Below are positions 27,330-36,660 of a DNA stretch of 64,000 nt, piece by piece; positions within the stretch are counted from its first letter, which is position 1, and each line of letters begins with the position of its first letter. The DNA comes from JBDROU01 sp043809745 [NCBI: bacterium]. Lineage in GTDB: Bacteria > Elusimicrobiota > JBDRMW01. Where the stretch lies: the NCBI GenBank assembly GCA_043809745.1, contig JBDROU010000081.1:1-64000 (forward strand). Reading direction: 5' to 3'. A program made the translations under genes and the position numbers. A model generated the notes under the pieces. That model saw nothing but the letters and a program-made list of their open reading frames with translations. It searched no databases and was not told the origin of the DNA.

Positions 27330-29404
27330 TCAATAAGCTATTTATAATCATTTTAATACTGATAATCGCATGCTTATATCTATCTACATTAAAACCTTCT
27401 GTAGGAGCAGGTGATACAGCTGAGTTAGCTGCCGCTGCTTCAACATTGGGGATCGCGCATTCTCCGGGATATCCGCTTTTTACAATCTTTGGTAAAATGG
27501 CTCACACAGCTCTGCCGTTCGCAAATTCAGCTTACAGGATTAATCTGCTTTCTTTTATTTCAGCTATCTTAAGCCTTTGCTTGCTGGTGTTTGTTTTATC
27601 TGACAAGAATCCGATTACGGTGTTAGTAAGTGTTGGACTGCTTGCTGTTTCCCCAATATTTTGGGAAGAAGCAATAATATCCGAGGTTTTTAGCTTAAAT
27701 TTCTTGTTCGCTCTGGTAATGCTTGCCTTACTGTATAGGGATTTATATAAACCTTTTTTGGGTGAATCTGCAGATATAAGAAAAATTTACTTAATAAGTT
27801 TCCTTTTTGGATTATTTCTCGGCGATCATCATACGCTCATTCTTCTTTCCCCTGGTATTGGTTTGTATTTCTTTTTTAAGCTAAAGGATTTGCCATTAAT
27901 GAATGTTTTAAGGATACTTTTCTACTCACTTGCATTTTTCGCCATTGGATTTAGCATATACATTTACCTGCCGATCCGTTCTTTAGCTAATCCGCTTCTT
28001 GATTGGGAAGATCCGGAGACATTTGAAAGATTTTGGGGTGTTATTAAACGATCTCGTTATGGAAGTTTAAGCCTGGCCCAGGGGGGATCTAGGGGTATTG
28101 ATATTCATACTATAATTGAAGAGTTGATATTTTACGGTAAGCTGCTATTCAAAAATTACTCGTTAATCGGGATAATATTTCTTTTTATCGGCGCCGTGAA
28201 AAGTTATTTTATGAACAAAAAACTTTTTTTTACTATGCTTTTAATATTTTTTTTCTCCGGCCCGTTTATGTTTATATGGGCAAATGTGCCGCACACGAAC
28301 CATACGGAGTATATTATGGAACGCTTCTTTTTGCTCTCATTAATCCCTGTCACAATATTTGTCAGTTTGGGATTGATATGGATAGATGATGGGTTAAGGA
28401 AAGCGAATAAGACAATAACAGCAGCAATCTGTATAATTGCTGTTTTATCGATAAGCATATTTGCCCTATCGAGGCAGAAGATGTTTTTATTTAACAGAGG
28501 CACGCTGCAGATCTACGATACAGGAAAGAATGTGCTAAAACATCTGCCTAAAGGTTCGCTGTTGTTTGCGGACAGGGCCGATGAGGTTGAGTTTTCCCTT
28601 GCGTATTTAAAATATGCGCAGAAGTTAAGAAAGGATGTTCTTTATATTGATTGCAACGCGGGTGTTTCCAGGAGCATATACGGAAATGATTATTACAGAA
28701 TTTGGGGCGAGAAGCGTCTTGCAATAAGGAATTTAGTTGAGCAGAGTATGATAAGTAATCATTCTGGAGATGTTTATTACGCGACACTTCTGCCTGAGCA
28801 AACTAGCACAAATAAAATTAATGAGGGTATGCTCTATCTCACAAAGGGAAAATTAGTAAATAATACAAAGCTCTGGTCAGAAGTATTAATACCTCCAAGA
28901 GGGGAATCTTTCGGTGATGATAGGGAGAAGCAGATGTTTTATTCTTATTATAAATCATTGGCCGAGTACTATGTTAAGAGCAACGAAGATGAACTCGCCA
29001 GAAAGTATTATATGCGTTACCTTTCCAGCGGAGGCAGCTGGTATAGGTGGGGCTTGAACGTTGCATACGATTTGTATGCGTCAAAAAAACTCCGCCTTTC
29101 GGCAGATATCTACGAGCAATATCTTAACAGGTATCCTGAAGAAAAAACCGCATGGAATAATCTCGGCGCCGTGTATAATGAGATGAATAATTTGAAATTA
29201 GCCGTAAACGCATTTGATAAGGTCCTTAGCATAGATCCGAATTATGCGGAAGCGTACTATAATCTTGCTGTAGTTTCGTGGAAAAATAAGAACTGGCTGG
29301 AAGCGGAGGCTTTATTGAAAAAAGCATTGGAAATAAATCCAGAATATAAAGAAGCGCGACATTTGCTTAGCCGGCTGCCAAAAATTTTCAATGCGGATAA
29401 ATAA
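27326..29404 (+). CDS. DUF2723 GT-C glycosyltransferase with C-terminal TPR, copy 2
   Basis: The 692-residue product is paralogous to the preceding gene: the loop is GAGDTAELAAAASTLGIAH then SPGYPLF, with about ten membrane helices and a TPR tail (AWNNLGAVYNEM; AEAYYNLAVVSWKN). In place of GDSGEF this copy has GDTAEL, still acidic at both positions. ATG overlaps the upstream stop by four bases (ATGA). The two copies share the HSPGYPL and AYRIN motifs, so they are tandem duplicates. Confidence 0.85.
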   Translation: MINKLFIIILILIIACLYLSTLKPSVGAGDTAELAAAASTLGIAHSPGYPLFTIFGKMAHTALPFANSAYRINLLSFISAILSLCLLVFVLSDKNPITVLVSVGLLAVSPIFWEEAIISEVFSLNFLFALVMLALLYRDLYKPFLGESADIRKIYLISFLFGLFLGDHHTLILLSPGIGLYFFFKLKDLPLMNVLRILFYSLAFFAIGFSIYIYLPIRSLANPLLDWEDPETFERFWGVIKRSRYGSLSLAQGGSRGIDIHTIIEELIFYGKLLFKNYSLIGIIFLFIGAVKSYFMNKKLFFTMLLIFFFSGPFMFIWANVPHTNHTEYIMERFFLLSLIPVTIFVSLGLIWIDDGLRKANKTITAAICIIAVLSISIFALSRQKMFLFNRGTLQIYDTGKNVLKHLPKGSLLFADRADEVEFSLAYLKYAQKLRKDVLYIDCNAGVSRSIYGNDYYRIWGEKRLAIRNLVEQSMISNHSGDVYYATLLPEQTSTNKINEGMLYLTKGKLVNNTKLWSEVLIPPRGESFGDDREKQMFYSYYKSLAEYYVKSNEDELARKYYMRYLSSGGSWYRWGLNVAYDLYASKKLRLSADIYEQYLNRYPEEKTAWNNLGAVYNEMNNLKLAVNAFDKVLSIDPNYAEAYYNLAVVSWKNKNWLEAEALLKKALEINPEYKEARHLLSRLPKIFNADK

Positions 29405-29413
29405 ATTATTAAA

Positions 29414-31633
29414 ATGGATATGAAAAATAAACATCTGTATTTTTATTTAATTGCAGTATTTTTCTGTATATTTCATGTATATCTTCATTCTTTGCCTCCT
29501 ACAGTAGCGCCTTACAGAGATTCAGGAGAGATGTCAACAGTTACTTCATTGTTAGCTATCGCACATCCTCCCGGTTATCCGTTATATGTACTTCTCGGTA
29601 AAGCCGCCAGTATACTGATACCCTTCGGCGATTCAGCGTATCGTATTGCGCTATTAAGCGCCTTATGCGCGAGTTCTGCGGTTGTAGTATTTACAATTCT
29701 TATAATATTCATTTCTGGGAATTACTTCTCTCTAGTCCCGTACATCTGGAGGCTTATTTTCAGCGGTTTTGCGGGTCTGCTATTTGCTTTTTCCGATAAA
29801 AACTGGTATTTGGCCCAGGTTCAGGAGATGTATTCATTAAATGCTCTTTTTGCCCTGACAGTGATTACACTGCTCATTTATTACGTTCATAATCGGAATA
29901 AGCAGGCACTGCTTTTTTTAGCGGTCTTTATCTTTGGATTGGGATTAGGGAACAGGTTAGATTTGCTGTTTATCATTTTTTTCATAATGTCGCTGGTTTT
30001 ATTAGGGGAATATAAATATTTTATTAACAATATGAAAATAGCAATGCCGTTGGTTATTTTCTTTCTGCTGGGCATTTCAGTATACTTTTACCTCATTGTG
30101 CGTTCGAGAACCGGACCGCTGATAAATTGGAATGATCCCAGTACATTCAGCCAGTTAATAGCTACAGTTACCAGAAAGACTCACGGCCATACTCTTGATT
30201 TGTTATCAACCAATTATTCAAAAGGAAAATTATTTTTTCCTGATTTGATTATATATTTCAAGCAGCTGTTCAATGAATTCTCTATTTTTGGTATGCCGTT
30301 TGGGTTGATTGGTATGATGTTCATTTATAGAAAAAGCAAAAAATTAATGATAAGTTTTCTTGCAGGCTTCCTGGGTTCGGGGCCATTATTCATATACCTT
30401 GCAAATATGCCTCCAAATCCGCATGCTTTAGCAATATTGGAAGCGCATCTTCTCCTGCCGAATATTTTCTTTTGCATTTTTATATGTTTTGGCGTAATCG
30501 GTTTAGCGGAAATACTTGCAATAAAAAAAGCAAAGACAGCAAATTTGCTGATAATGCTTTTCACGATTATTATACTGTATCAGAATAACAGCCCGAGAGC
30601 GGCGCGATCCGAAATGAGGGAAAACTTCTTTTGTTATGATTATGCTCTTAATGTGCTTAAAACCGCGCCGCCCGGCTCAATAATAGTTGTAAAGGAAGAT
30701 GTGCAGATATTTTCATTATGGTATTATCAGATTATCAAAAATATGAGAATGGAGGTTGCGTGCGTTGCAAAGGGTTTGAGCGGCAGTCCGTGGTATCAAA
30801 AGTTTGCTTTTAATTATTTCAACAGGCTTAAGTCATTCAGGCTTACAACAAACGACGGTTGGCAAAAATTCCTGCAGAATAATTCAGAAAGGAATGTTTA
30901 TTTCAGCAGCGATGTGGATTTGCCAAATGATTTTTCTTTTAGGAGCGCATCTTTTGGGTTATTACATAAGGTTGTTATCGGCGAAAATACCAATGGACAG
31001 AAAAATTACAGCAACTCTTTGCTGACAGATTTGTATATTTATAGAACGAATTATCATTATGAGTCCCAGCTAAATTTCTTCAATGCGGATCTGATTGAAG
31101 ATTATGCTAAATCTCATATGGCATTGGGAAGCGAGGATATGACAAGCGGGGATTACAGAAGAGCTATAAACAACTTCAGAAAAGCATTAGCATTAAAGTC
31201 GGTTTTCCCAAGTGCGCATTATTCTACAGGATATTGCTACTTTCAGCTGGAGGAATTTAATAAAGCCTATTCTTCTTTTGTAAAGGCAACAGAGGGTTTT
31301 AATGAGATGCTTGACAGAGCTGAGAGGTATTATTCATTGGCGGATGTAGTTACGGGTATAAAAAAGGATTACAGCCAAACGTTGATAAATATGGGAGTGT
31401 TGGATGAAAAAAAAGGGAATACAGAAAGCAGTATTGAGCTGTACATGAAGGCAATAATACTTGATCCAAATCAAGCACAGGCTTACTTTAATCTGGCAGT
31501 GGTTTATTGGAAATTAGAAAAATGGGATGATGTTGTAAGGCTGCTTGAGCAGGTTTTAAAAATAAATCCGAATTTTTCAGGAGCAAAACAGTATTTGGAG
31601 CAGGCAAGATTTAGGAAAAATATAAAGAGATAG
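29414..31633 (+). CDS. DUF2723 GT-C glycosyltransferase with C-terminal TPR, copy 3
   Basis: Third tandem paralogue, 739 residues: loop APYRDSGEMSTVTSLLAIAH then PPGYPLYVLLG, about ten helices, and a longer TPR tail (three or more units between about 570 and 735; AYFNLAVVYWKLEKW). ATG at 29414 or 29420 are equally plausible and no strong ribosome-binding site is seen. A 9-base gap after copy 2 keeps it in the same transcript. Divergence in the tail suggests different protein partners or acceptors for each copy. Confidence 0.85.
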   Translation: MDMKNKHLYFYLIAVFFCIFHVYLHSLPPTVAPYRDSGEMSTVTSLLAIAHPPGYPLYVLLGKAASILIPFGDSAYRIALLSALCASSAVVVFTILIIFISGNYFSLVPYIWRLIFSGFAGLLFAFSDKNWYLAQVQEMYSLNALFALTVITLLIYYVHNRNKQALLFLAVFIFGLGLGNRLDLLFIIFFIMSLVLLGEYKYFINNMKIAMPLVIFFLLGISVYFYLIVRSRTGPLINWNDPSTFSQLIATVTRKTHGHTLDLLSTNYSKGKLFFPDLIIYFKQLFNEFSIFGMPFGLIGMMFIYRKSKKLMISFLAGFLGSGPLFIYLANMPPNPHALAILEAHLLLPNIFFCIFICFGVIGLAEILAIKKAKTANLLIMLFTIIILYQNNSPRAARSEMRENFFCYDYALNVLKTAPPGSIIVVKEDVQIFSLWYYQIIKNMRMEVACVAKGLSGSPWYQKFAFNYFNRLKSFRLTTNDGWQKFLQNNSERNVYFSSDVDLPNDFSFRSASFGLLHKVVIGENTNGQKNYSNSLLTDLYIYRTNYHYESQLNFFNADLIEDYAKSHMALGSEDMTSGDYRRAINNFRKALALKSVFPSAHYSTGYCYFQLEEFNKAYSSFVKATEGFNEMLDRAERYYSLADVVTGIKKDYSQTLINMGVLDEKKGNTESSIELYMKAIILDPNQAQAYFNLAVVYWKLEKWDDVVRLLEQVLKINPNFSGAKQYLEQARFRKNIKR

Positions 31634-31671
31634 CTCATAAAGGTGTAATCTGCAAAAAGGACGGTTGATTT

Positions 31672-33381
31672 ATGCTCATCAATAAATATAAAGAAATTTT
31701 ACTGTTGGTCATTCTCAGCCTAATGTTTGTTTCTTTAAGCACATCATTTATTTTTAACTCCGCGCCCACATACGATGAAGGGGTGCATCTTACATCGGGA
31801 TATTCATATTGGAGAACCGGGAAAGTGTTTCTGAACGCGGATAATCATCCTCCTTTTACAGAGCGGTTTGCCGCTATCCCGCTATTATTTATGGATGTGT
31901 CTTTTTTTGGCAGGCATCCACACTTTATAAGATCTTCTGAATACAATTTTTCCGATATATTTATTTATTATAACCGTGTAAAAGCGGAAAAGCTGATTAA
32001 TTCCGGAAGGTTTGCCATTCTTGCGCTGGGGCTTCTGCTTGGATGGCTGGTATTTTTTTGGAGCAAGGAGTTTTATGGTTGGAAGGCAGGCATATTCAGC
32101 TTCTTTATCCTGGTATTCAATCCGAATATAATAGCTAACTCTTCACTGGTAACTACTGACATAGGTTTTACGCTGGGGTTCTATGCAAGTATATTTTTTA
32201 TTTATATGTTCCTTAAAAAACCCGGGTTGTTAAAGGGGTTCTTGTTAGGAATATTTTTAGGCGTCTGCATTACATCAAAGTTTCCGGGATTGATAATACT
32301 GCCGATAATATCTGCATTATTTCTATATTACTTCTTAAAACATAAGTTCAATTTTATTTTTCCGGATACTGTTAAGCAGCTTGCCTGTATGATCATTGGA
32401 TTTTTTGCAATTGCTGTTTTTAGCTACGGTTTTGATGAACTGCCGGTTTATTTTGTAGGGTTGAATAATACATTCAGGTTAATGGAACAGGGGCGTTCAA
32501 CTTTTCTTTGCGGGGATTATTCGATCCGAGGCTGGTGGTACTACTTTATAATATCGTTTTTAATAAAAAATCAAATTATTTTTATTTTGCTGCTGTTACT
32601 TATCCTTGTAAAGTTGATAAAGACTTCTGTAAAAACCAGATCCTTTTTGACCGATGAAGTTTTATTTTTGCTTTTCCCGGCAGTTGTATATTTCTTTATC
32701 GCGTCGGCGTCCAAAGTTCATATCGGGCACAGGCATATATTGCCGATATATCCGTTTATAGCTGTAATGATGGGAAGTTTTATTAATGGCTTCAAAACGG
32801 AAAAATACAGGAATTTTTCAATTTATTCGGTTGTTATATTGTACTTATCAGGCACGGTGTTTTGTACTCCCAACTATTTGACTTATTTTAACATTTTTGC
32901 GGGTGGATCTAAAAACGGGTATAAGTATATGATAGATTCAAATTTGGATTGGGGGCAGGGATTAAAGAATCTCGGCAGATACATAAAAGAAAATAATATA
33001 GGTCCTATATATCTTTCATATTTCGGAACGGCAGATCCAAATTATTACGGGATTCAATACAGGCCTGTAGGATTTGTATCCACGCTAACAAGAAAGGGGA
33101 ATCCGGTTGATATATCAAAGGAAAAAAGAAAAATCATTGCTATCTCTGCTACTAATTTACAAGCAAATTATTATAATGACAAAAGCACATTCGATTATTT
33201 TAGAGCGCAGAAACCGACAAAAGTGATTGATCATTCTATTCTTGTATACGACATTACATCCGATCTTAAAGCTAACGTATATTTAAGGGAGTTATTTAGA
33301 TCTGTGGATGATAAGGATTTAGTTTTAATGCAGGAAAAAATTATAAAAGGAATTGAAAATGAGTTCATGGGATCAGATTGA
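31672..33381 (+). CDS. GT-C family membrane glycosyltransferase (GT39/ArnT-like)
   Basis: The 569-residue product has about 11 membrane helices and the early catalytic-type loop APTYDEGVHLTSGYSYWRTG with the acidic DE pair. This is typical of lipid-carrier-dependent glycosyltransferases of the GT-C fold (protein mannosyltransferase or ArnT clan). A HIGHRHILPIYPF motif precedes the last helices, and SNLDWGQGL lies in the C-terminal domain. No TPR tail, unlike its three neighbours. It overlaps the next gene by 23 bases. Substrate not determinable. Confidence 0.8.
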   Translation: MLINKYKEILLLVILSLMFVSLSTSFIFNSAPTYDEGVHLTSGYSYWRTGKVFLNADNHPPFTERFAAIPLLFMDVSFFGRHPHFIRSSEYNFSDIFIYYNRVKAEKLINSGRFAILALGLLLGWLVFFWSKEFYGWKAGIFSFFILVFNPNIIANSSLVTTDIGFTLGFYASIFFIYMFLKKPGLLKGFLLGIFLGVCITSKFPGLIILPIISALFLYYFLKHKFNFIFPDTVKQLACMIIGFFAIAVFSYGFDELPVYFVGLNNTFRLMEQGRSTFLCGDYSIRGWWYYFIISFLIKNQIIFILLLLLILVKLIKTSVKTRSFLTDEVLFLLFPAVVYFFIASASKVHIGHRHILPIYPFIAVMMGSFINGFKTEKYRNFSIYSVVILYLSGTVFCTPNYLTYFNIFAGGSKNGYKYMIDSNLDWGQGLKNLGRYIKENNIGPIYLSYFGTADPNYYGIQYRPVGFVSTLTRKGNPVDISKEKRKIIAISATNLQANYYNDKSTFDYFRAQKPTKVIDHSILVYDITSDLKANVYLRELFRSVDDKDLVLMQEKIIKGIENEFMGSD

Positions 33382-35590
33382 GAAATGGCTGTCAGGCATA
33401 TTAAACTTCTATAAGTTAACGTTTATAACAGAAAAGATAGTTCAATACGCTGCGATAATCCTTTGTATAGTTATTGGAGCTGTTGTTTCGGATTATTTCC
33501 TGCCGATCCCGTACGTCATCAGAGAGTGGTTTGTCGCGTTCATACTGGGGACATTGCTAGTATTGATTGTATATATATGGTTTGGGATCAAAAGGCTCAA
33601 TATTGAACAGATTGTTAAGTTGTCCGGCAAAAGAAAAGAAGAGTTAAAGGATGATGTGATAAACGCATACTCTCTGGGAATTGACAGGGCAGGGGCGCCT
33701 ATTTATTCCGAGGCGCTAAAAGAAAAGTATTTTGATTATGTGTACGATCGGATAAGATCTATAAAGAAAGATGATATAGTCACCAAGGAGAAAATTTTTA
33801 AGCAAATAAAAAACTTTCTTGCGGTTGGATCGATTTTTATTTTAATGCTTCTGCTGCCGCAGCCGGACTTAATGCATTCATTCACAAGACTTATTTTGCC
33901 GCGCTACAGTTCGGAAATTGGACAGTTTATAAAAATACGAGCCAATGATTCTGTAATTCCATGGGGCGGCAATATATCGATAACAGTCGATATTTTAAGG
34001 AGGCCTTCATCTGAGATACATCTACTGGCAAAAAAGCAAAAAGGAAAATGGCTGGATTTGAAACCAATTATAAATAAGCCTGATATGATTGTATTTCAGC
34101 TAACAAATATAACCGAATCATGGCAGTATAAGGGGAGAATCGAGGATTTATATACCAAGGTTTTTACAGTTGATCCGGTCAGCTTGCCCCAGGCAACAAG
34201 GCAAAGATTTCATTACTTCTATCCCCAGTATACCCGGGCAAAACAAGAAGTTAAAGAAAACGAGCTAGAGATAATAGGTTTGAAAGGTACAAATGTGAAA
34301 TTGGAATTTTGGTTTAATAAACCGATTGAAAAAGCAGGATTATCATTCTCTTCCGGATATAAACAAAAGCTTAAAATGATTGAAAAAGATCATTTTTCTA
34401 GTGAAATAATTCTTAATAAAACTGATTCTTTTAGTTTAGAAATAGTTGATGTCCAAGGATTAACCAACCCGGATCCGCCTAAGATTGATGTACGGGTAGA
34501 GGAGGATCAATTCCCGACTATAACTCTGTTAGCGCCTGATACGGATATTATTACAGGATTAGATACGGATGTGCCGGTTACATTTAGTGCAAGTGATGAT
34601 TTTGGTATACACAGTGTTGAGTTAAGATTCAGGCATTCAGGGAAAATAGATTTAAGTAAAGAGATTATAAGGCGATACTCATCATATCCGCGGGAAAAAG
34701 TGGATGATTATGTTTGGAGAATTTCTAAAAGTCCATTTTCGCCTGGGGATGTGGTTGAATATTATTTAGAGGTTTTTGATAATGATGTAGTGTCTGGGCC
34801 TAAATCAGCCCGTTCCAGAACAGCAATCTTAGAAATTAAAAGTTTTAAAAAAGAACATGAGATGATAGAAGAAGATTTGAAAATTTGGAGGGACAAGCTG
34901 CTAAATGTGCTTGGCAATCAGATAGAGGCAAAGGATTCACTTGAGAAACTTGCAGATATGGAGGAGCTTGACAAGGCGCTTTTAAATAAAATTGTTGAAT
35001 TGCAAATGGAAGTTAACCATGATTTGAAAAGATCAAAAGATATGCTGGATAAAATTGTTGACAGAATGGAAGAAGATCCGCTGGGAAGTTATCAGATACT
35101 TGAAGAACACAAGCGCATGAGCGGCTCTCTGAACACTTTAAAACAGACCCAAGGAGAAAATGCAGTAAAAAATTTGAATGACAACAAATATGATGATGCC
35201 TTAAATAATCAAAAAAGTATTATTTCAGAACTTGAGAAAATGAGCCTCTTGTCCGAAGATCTTTTTCAATACCAGAACATGAAAGATCTTATGGAAGATG
35301 CTCAAACAATAGACCAGAATACCGAAGAATTACTCAGCATGCTGGAAGGACTTGCAGATTTGGAGGATCAAGAGAAATTAGCTCAGCTGCAGGAGTTGTT
35401 TTCTAAAATTAGCGAGCTGATGAGTGAGATTCAGAAGATGTTGAAAGATCTGCCTCAGGAGCTGCCTGAGGAGTTTGTGAACCAGGAGGCTGTGAAAAAT
35501 ATAAATATGGATGAAGTAATGAAATCAATGCAGGATCTAAACAGTGCTTTAGCTAGGGGGGGATATAAACAAAGCCATAGAATACGCTAA
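33359..35590 (+). CDS. DUF4175-like membrane/coiled-coil protein, N-terminal part (frame broken)
   Basis: ATG at 33359, with AAAGG upstream, opens a 743-residue frame. It has two or three membrane helices in the first 170 residues, beta-sandwich extracytoplasmic domains (about 180-500) and a long coiled coil (about 500-735; EEDLKIWRDKLLNVLG, ELQELFSKISELMS). This resembles DUF4175-type proteins of MoxR operons. The last residues (GGYKQSHRIR) arise after a run of seven G at 35556-35562. Dropping one G lets the frame read ARGDINKAIEYAKALL into the following frame to 36650. The real product is probably one protein of about 1096 residues. Confidence 0.75.
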   Translation: MSSWDQIEKWLSGILNFYKLTFITEKIVQYAAIILCIVIGAVVSDYFLPIPYVIREWFVAFILGTLLVLIVYIWFGIKRLNIEQIVKLSGKRKEELKDDVINAYSLGIDRAGAPIYSEALKEKYFDYVYDRIRSIKKDDIVTKEKIFKQIKNFLAVGSIFILMLLLPQPDLMHSFTRLILPRYSSEIGQFIKIRANDSVIPWGGNISITVDILRRPSSEIHLLAKKQKGKWLDLKPIINKPDMIVFQLTNITESWQYKGRIEDLYTKVFTVDPVSLPQATRQRFHYFYPQYTRAKQEVKENELEIIGLKGTNVKLEFWFNKPIEKAGLSFSSGYKQKLKMIEKDHFSSEIILNKTDSFSLEIVDVQGLTNPDPPKIDVRVEEDQFPTITLLAPDTDIITGLDTDVPVTFSASDDFGIHSVELRFRHSGKIDLSKEIIRRYSSYPREKVDDYVWRISKSPFSPGDVVEYYLEVFDNDVVSGPKSARSRTAILEIKSFKKEHEMIEEDLKIWRDKLLNVLGNQIEAKDSLEKLADMEELDKALLNKIVELQMEVNHDLKRSKDMLDKIVDRMEEDPLGSYQILEEHKRMSGSLNTLKQTQGENAVKNLNDNKYDDALNNQKSIISELEKMSLLSEDLFQYQNMKDLMEDAQTIDQNTEELLSMLEGLADLEDQEKLAQLQELFSKISELMSEIQKMLKDLPQELPEEFVNQEAVKNINMDEVMKSMQDLNSALARGGYKQSHRIR
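35556..35562 (+). other. G7 homopolymer at the frameshift site
   Basis: Seven G residues follow GCTA in the coding strand. With six, the upstream frame continues without a stop into the downstream frame. Homopolymer length error in sequencing, a real frameshift, or slippage-based variation are all possible; the sequence alone cannot separate them. Confidence 0.75.
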
Positions 35591-35615
35591 AGCACTGCTT
35601 AATAATATCAAAAAC

Positions 35616-36650
35616 ATGTTGAAAGCATTTGACGAAGCAAGTTCTGGTATTGATGCTTCGCTTGAGCCGAGCGAACTGGACCAGCAGATTAATAGAAAAA
35701 TTGCCGAACTTGAACAAATTGTAATTGAGCAGACTGATGTTCTGGGCAAAATACGGAAAATAGAACAAAAGCGTTTGAAAAAACTGTTCAATCAGCAGGA
35801 AGATATACTGAAAAATTTAGCTGAAAAACAAGATAAAGTAATAGAAATAGCGAAAAAAACCAGGGACGCTCTTTTGAATGATAATAGATTTACCTATGAA
35901 GTATACAGATTGAACAGCGATATCAATAAAATGGAAAAAGTATATGAAGAGTTGAAGGATGCAAAGATAGTGAAAGCAGTTGAGTATTTAGAAGCGATAA
36001 TAGATAATTTAGCTCAGTTAAAAAAAGCCGGTGAAAAACACCTGATCGAAAAAAAACAAAAAGAAATCATGGAAAATATAAATTTTATGTATTATGAGGA
36101 GAAAGATATTCTGGAAACATTAAAAAAACCTAATGATGAATTGAATGTCAAACCAGAGAAGTCTGATGCGGATCAAATGAATAATCTTGGCACGTTGCAA
36201 GATAAGCTTCAAGGCCGCACAAATAAACTTAACGAAGATTTACAGCAAATATCAAGAAAAACAGCGCATCTGACCCCTGAGCTTTTTGATAATCTTAATA
36301 TGGCTTCCGATGCTATGGGAGATGCATCGGCGTATCTGAAAAAGAATAAGAGTAAACCGGCAGAAATTGAGGCGGATAAGGCGCTGGATTATCTGACAAA
36401 AAGCAGGCAGCAGATTATGGATTCTCTGGAGCAGATGTCGCAGATACAGGGTCAAATGGCTAAGCCAAGGCCATCGTTTTTTTCAAGGCAGAAATCTGGA
36501 TCGCCTATAGGTCCGGTCCCTATCCCGGATAAGGACGACTATATACCTCCAAAGGAGTTTAGAGAAGAGATTCTGCGCTCATTCAAAGAAAAATTTCCTG
36601 AAACTTATAAAAGAATGGTAGAGGAATATTATAAAAGATTATCTGAATAG
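35616..36650 (+). CDS. DUF4175-like protein, C-terminal coiled-coil part
   Basis: The 344 residues from ATG 35616 are a charged coiled coil (LEQIVIEQTDVLGKI; KRLKKLFNQQEDILK; NRFTYEVYRLNSDINKMEK) with a short Pro-rich segment and a terminal REEILRSFKEKFPETYKRM. This is the conserved end of the same protein family. The frame is open upstream to the G7 run, and reads AIEYAKALLNNIKN into this ATG, so it is the tail of the preceding gene. No ribosome-binding site stands before the ATG. It continues 10 bases before the metallopeptidase gene. Confidence 0.7.
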   Translation: MLKAFDEASSGIDASLEPSELDQQINRKIAELEQIVIEQTDVLGKIRKIEQKRLKKLFNQQEDILKNLAEKQDKVIEIAKKTRDALLNDNRFTYEVYRLNSDINKMEKVYEELKDAKIVKAVEYLEAIIDNLAQLKKAGEKHLIEKKQKEIMENINFMYYEEKDILETLKKPNDELNVKPEKSDADQMNNLGTLQDKLQGRTNKLNEDLQQISRKTAHLTPELFDNLNMASDAMGDASAYLKKNKSKPAEIEADKALDYLTKSRQQIMDSLEQMSQIQGQMAKPRPSFFSRQKSGSPIGPVPIPDKDDYIPPKEFREEILRSFKEKFPETYKRMVEEYYKRLSE

Positions 36651-36660
36651 ACAAAATTTC

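Noticed and set aside
33353-36650. Programmed frameshift signal at the G7 run
   Set aside because: No downstream pseudoknot or internal Shine-Dalgarno with the right spacing was recognised, so error or mutation is simpler.
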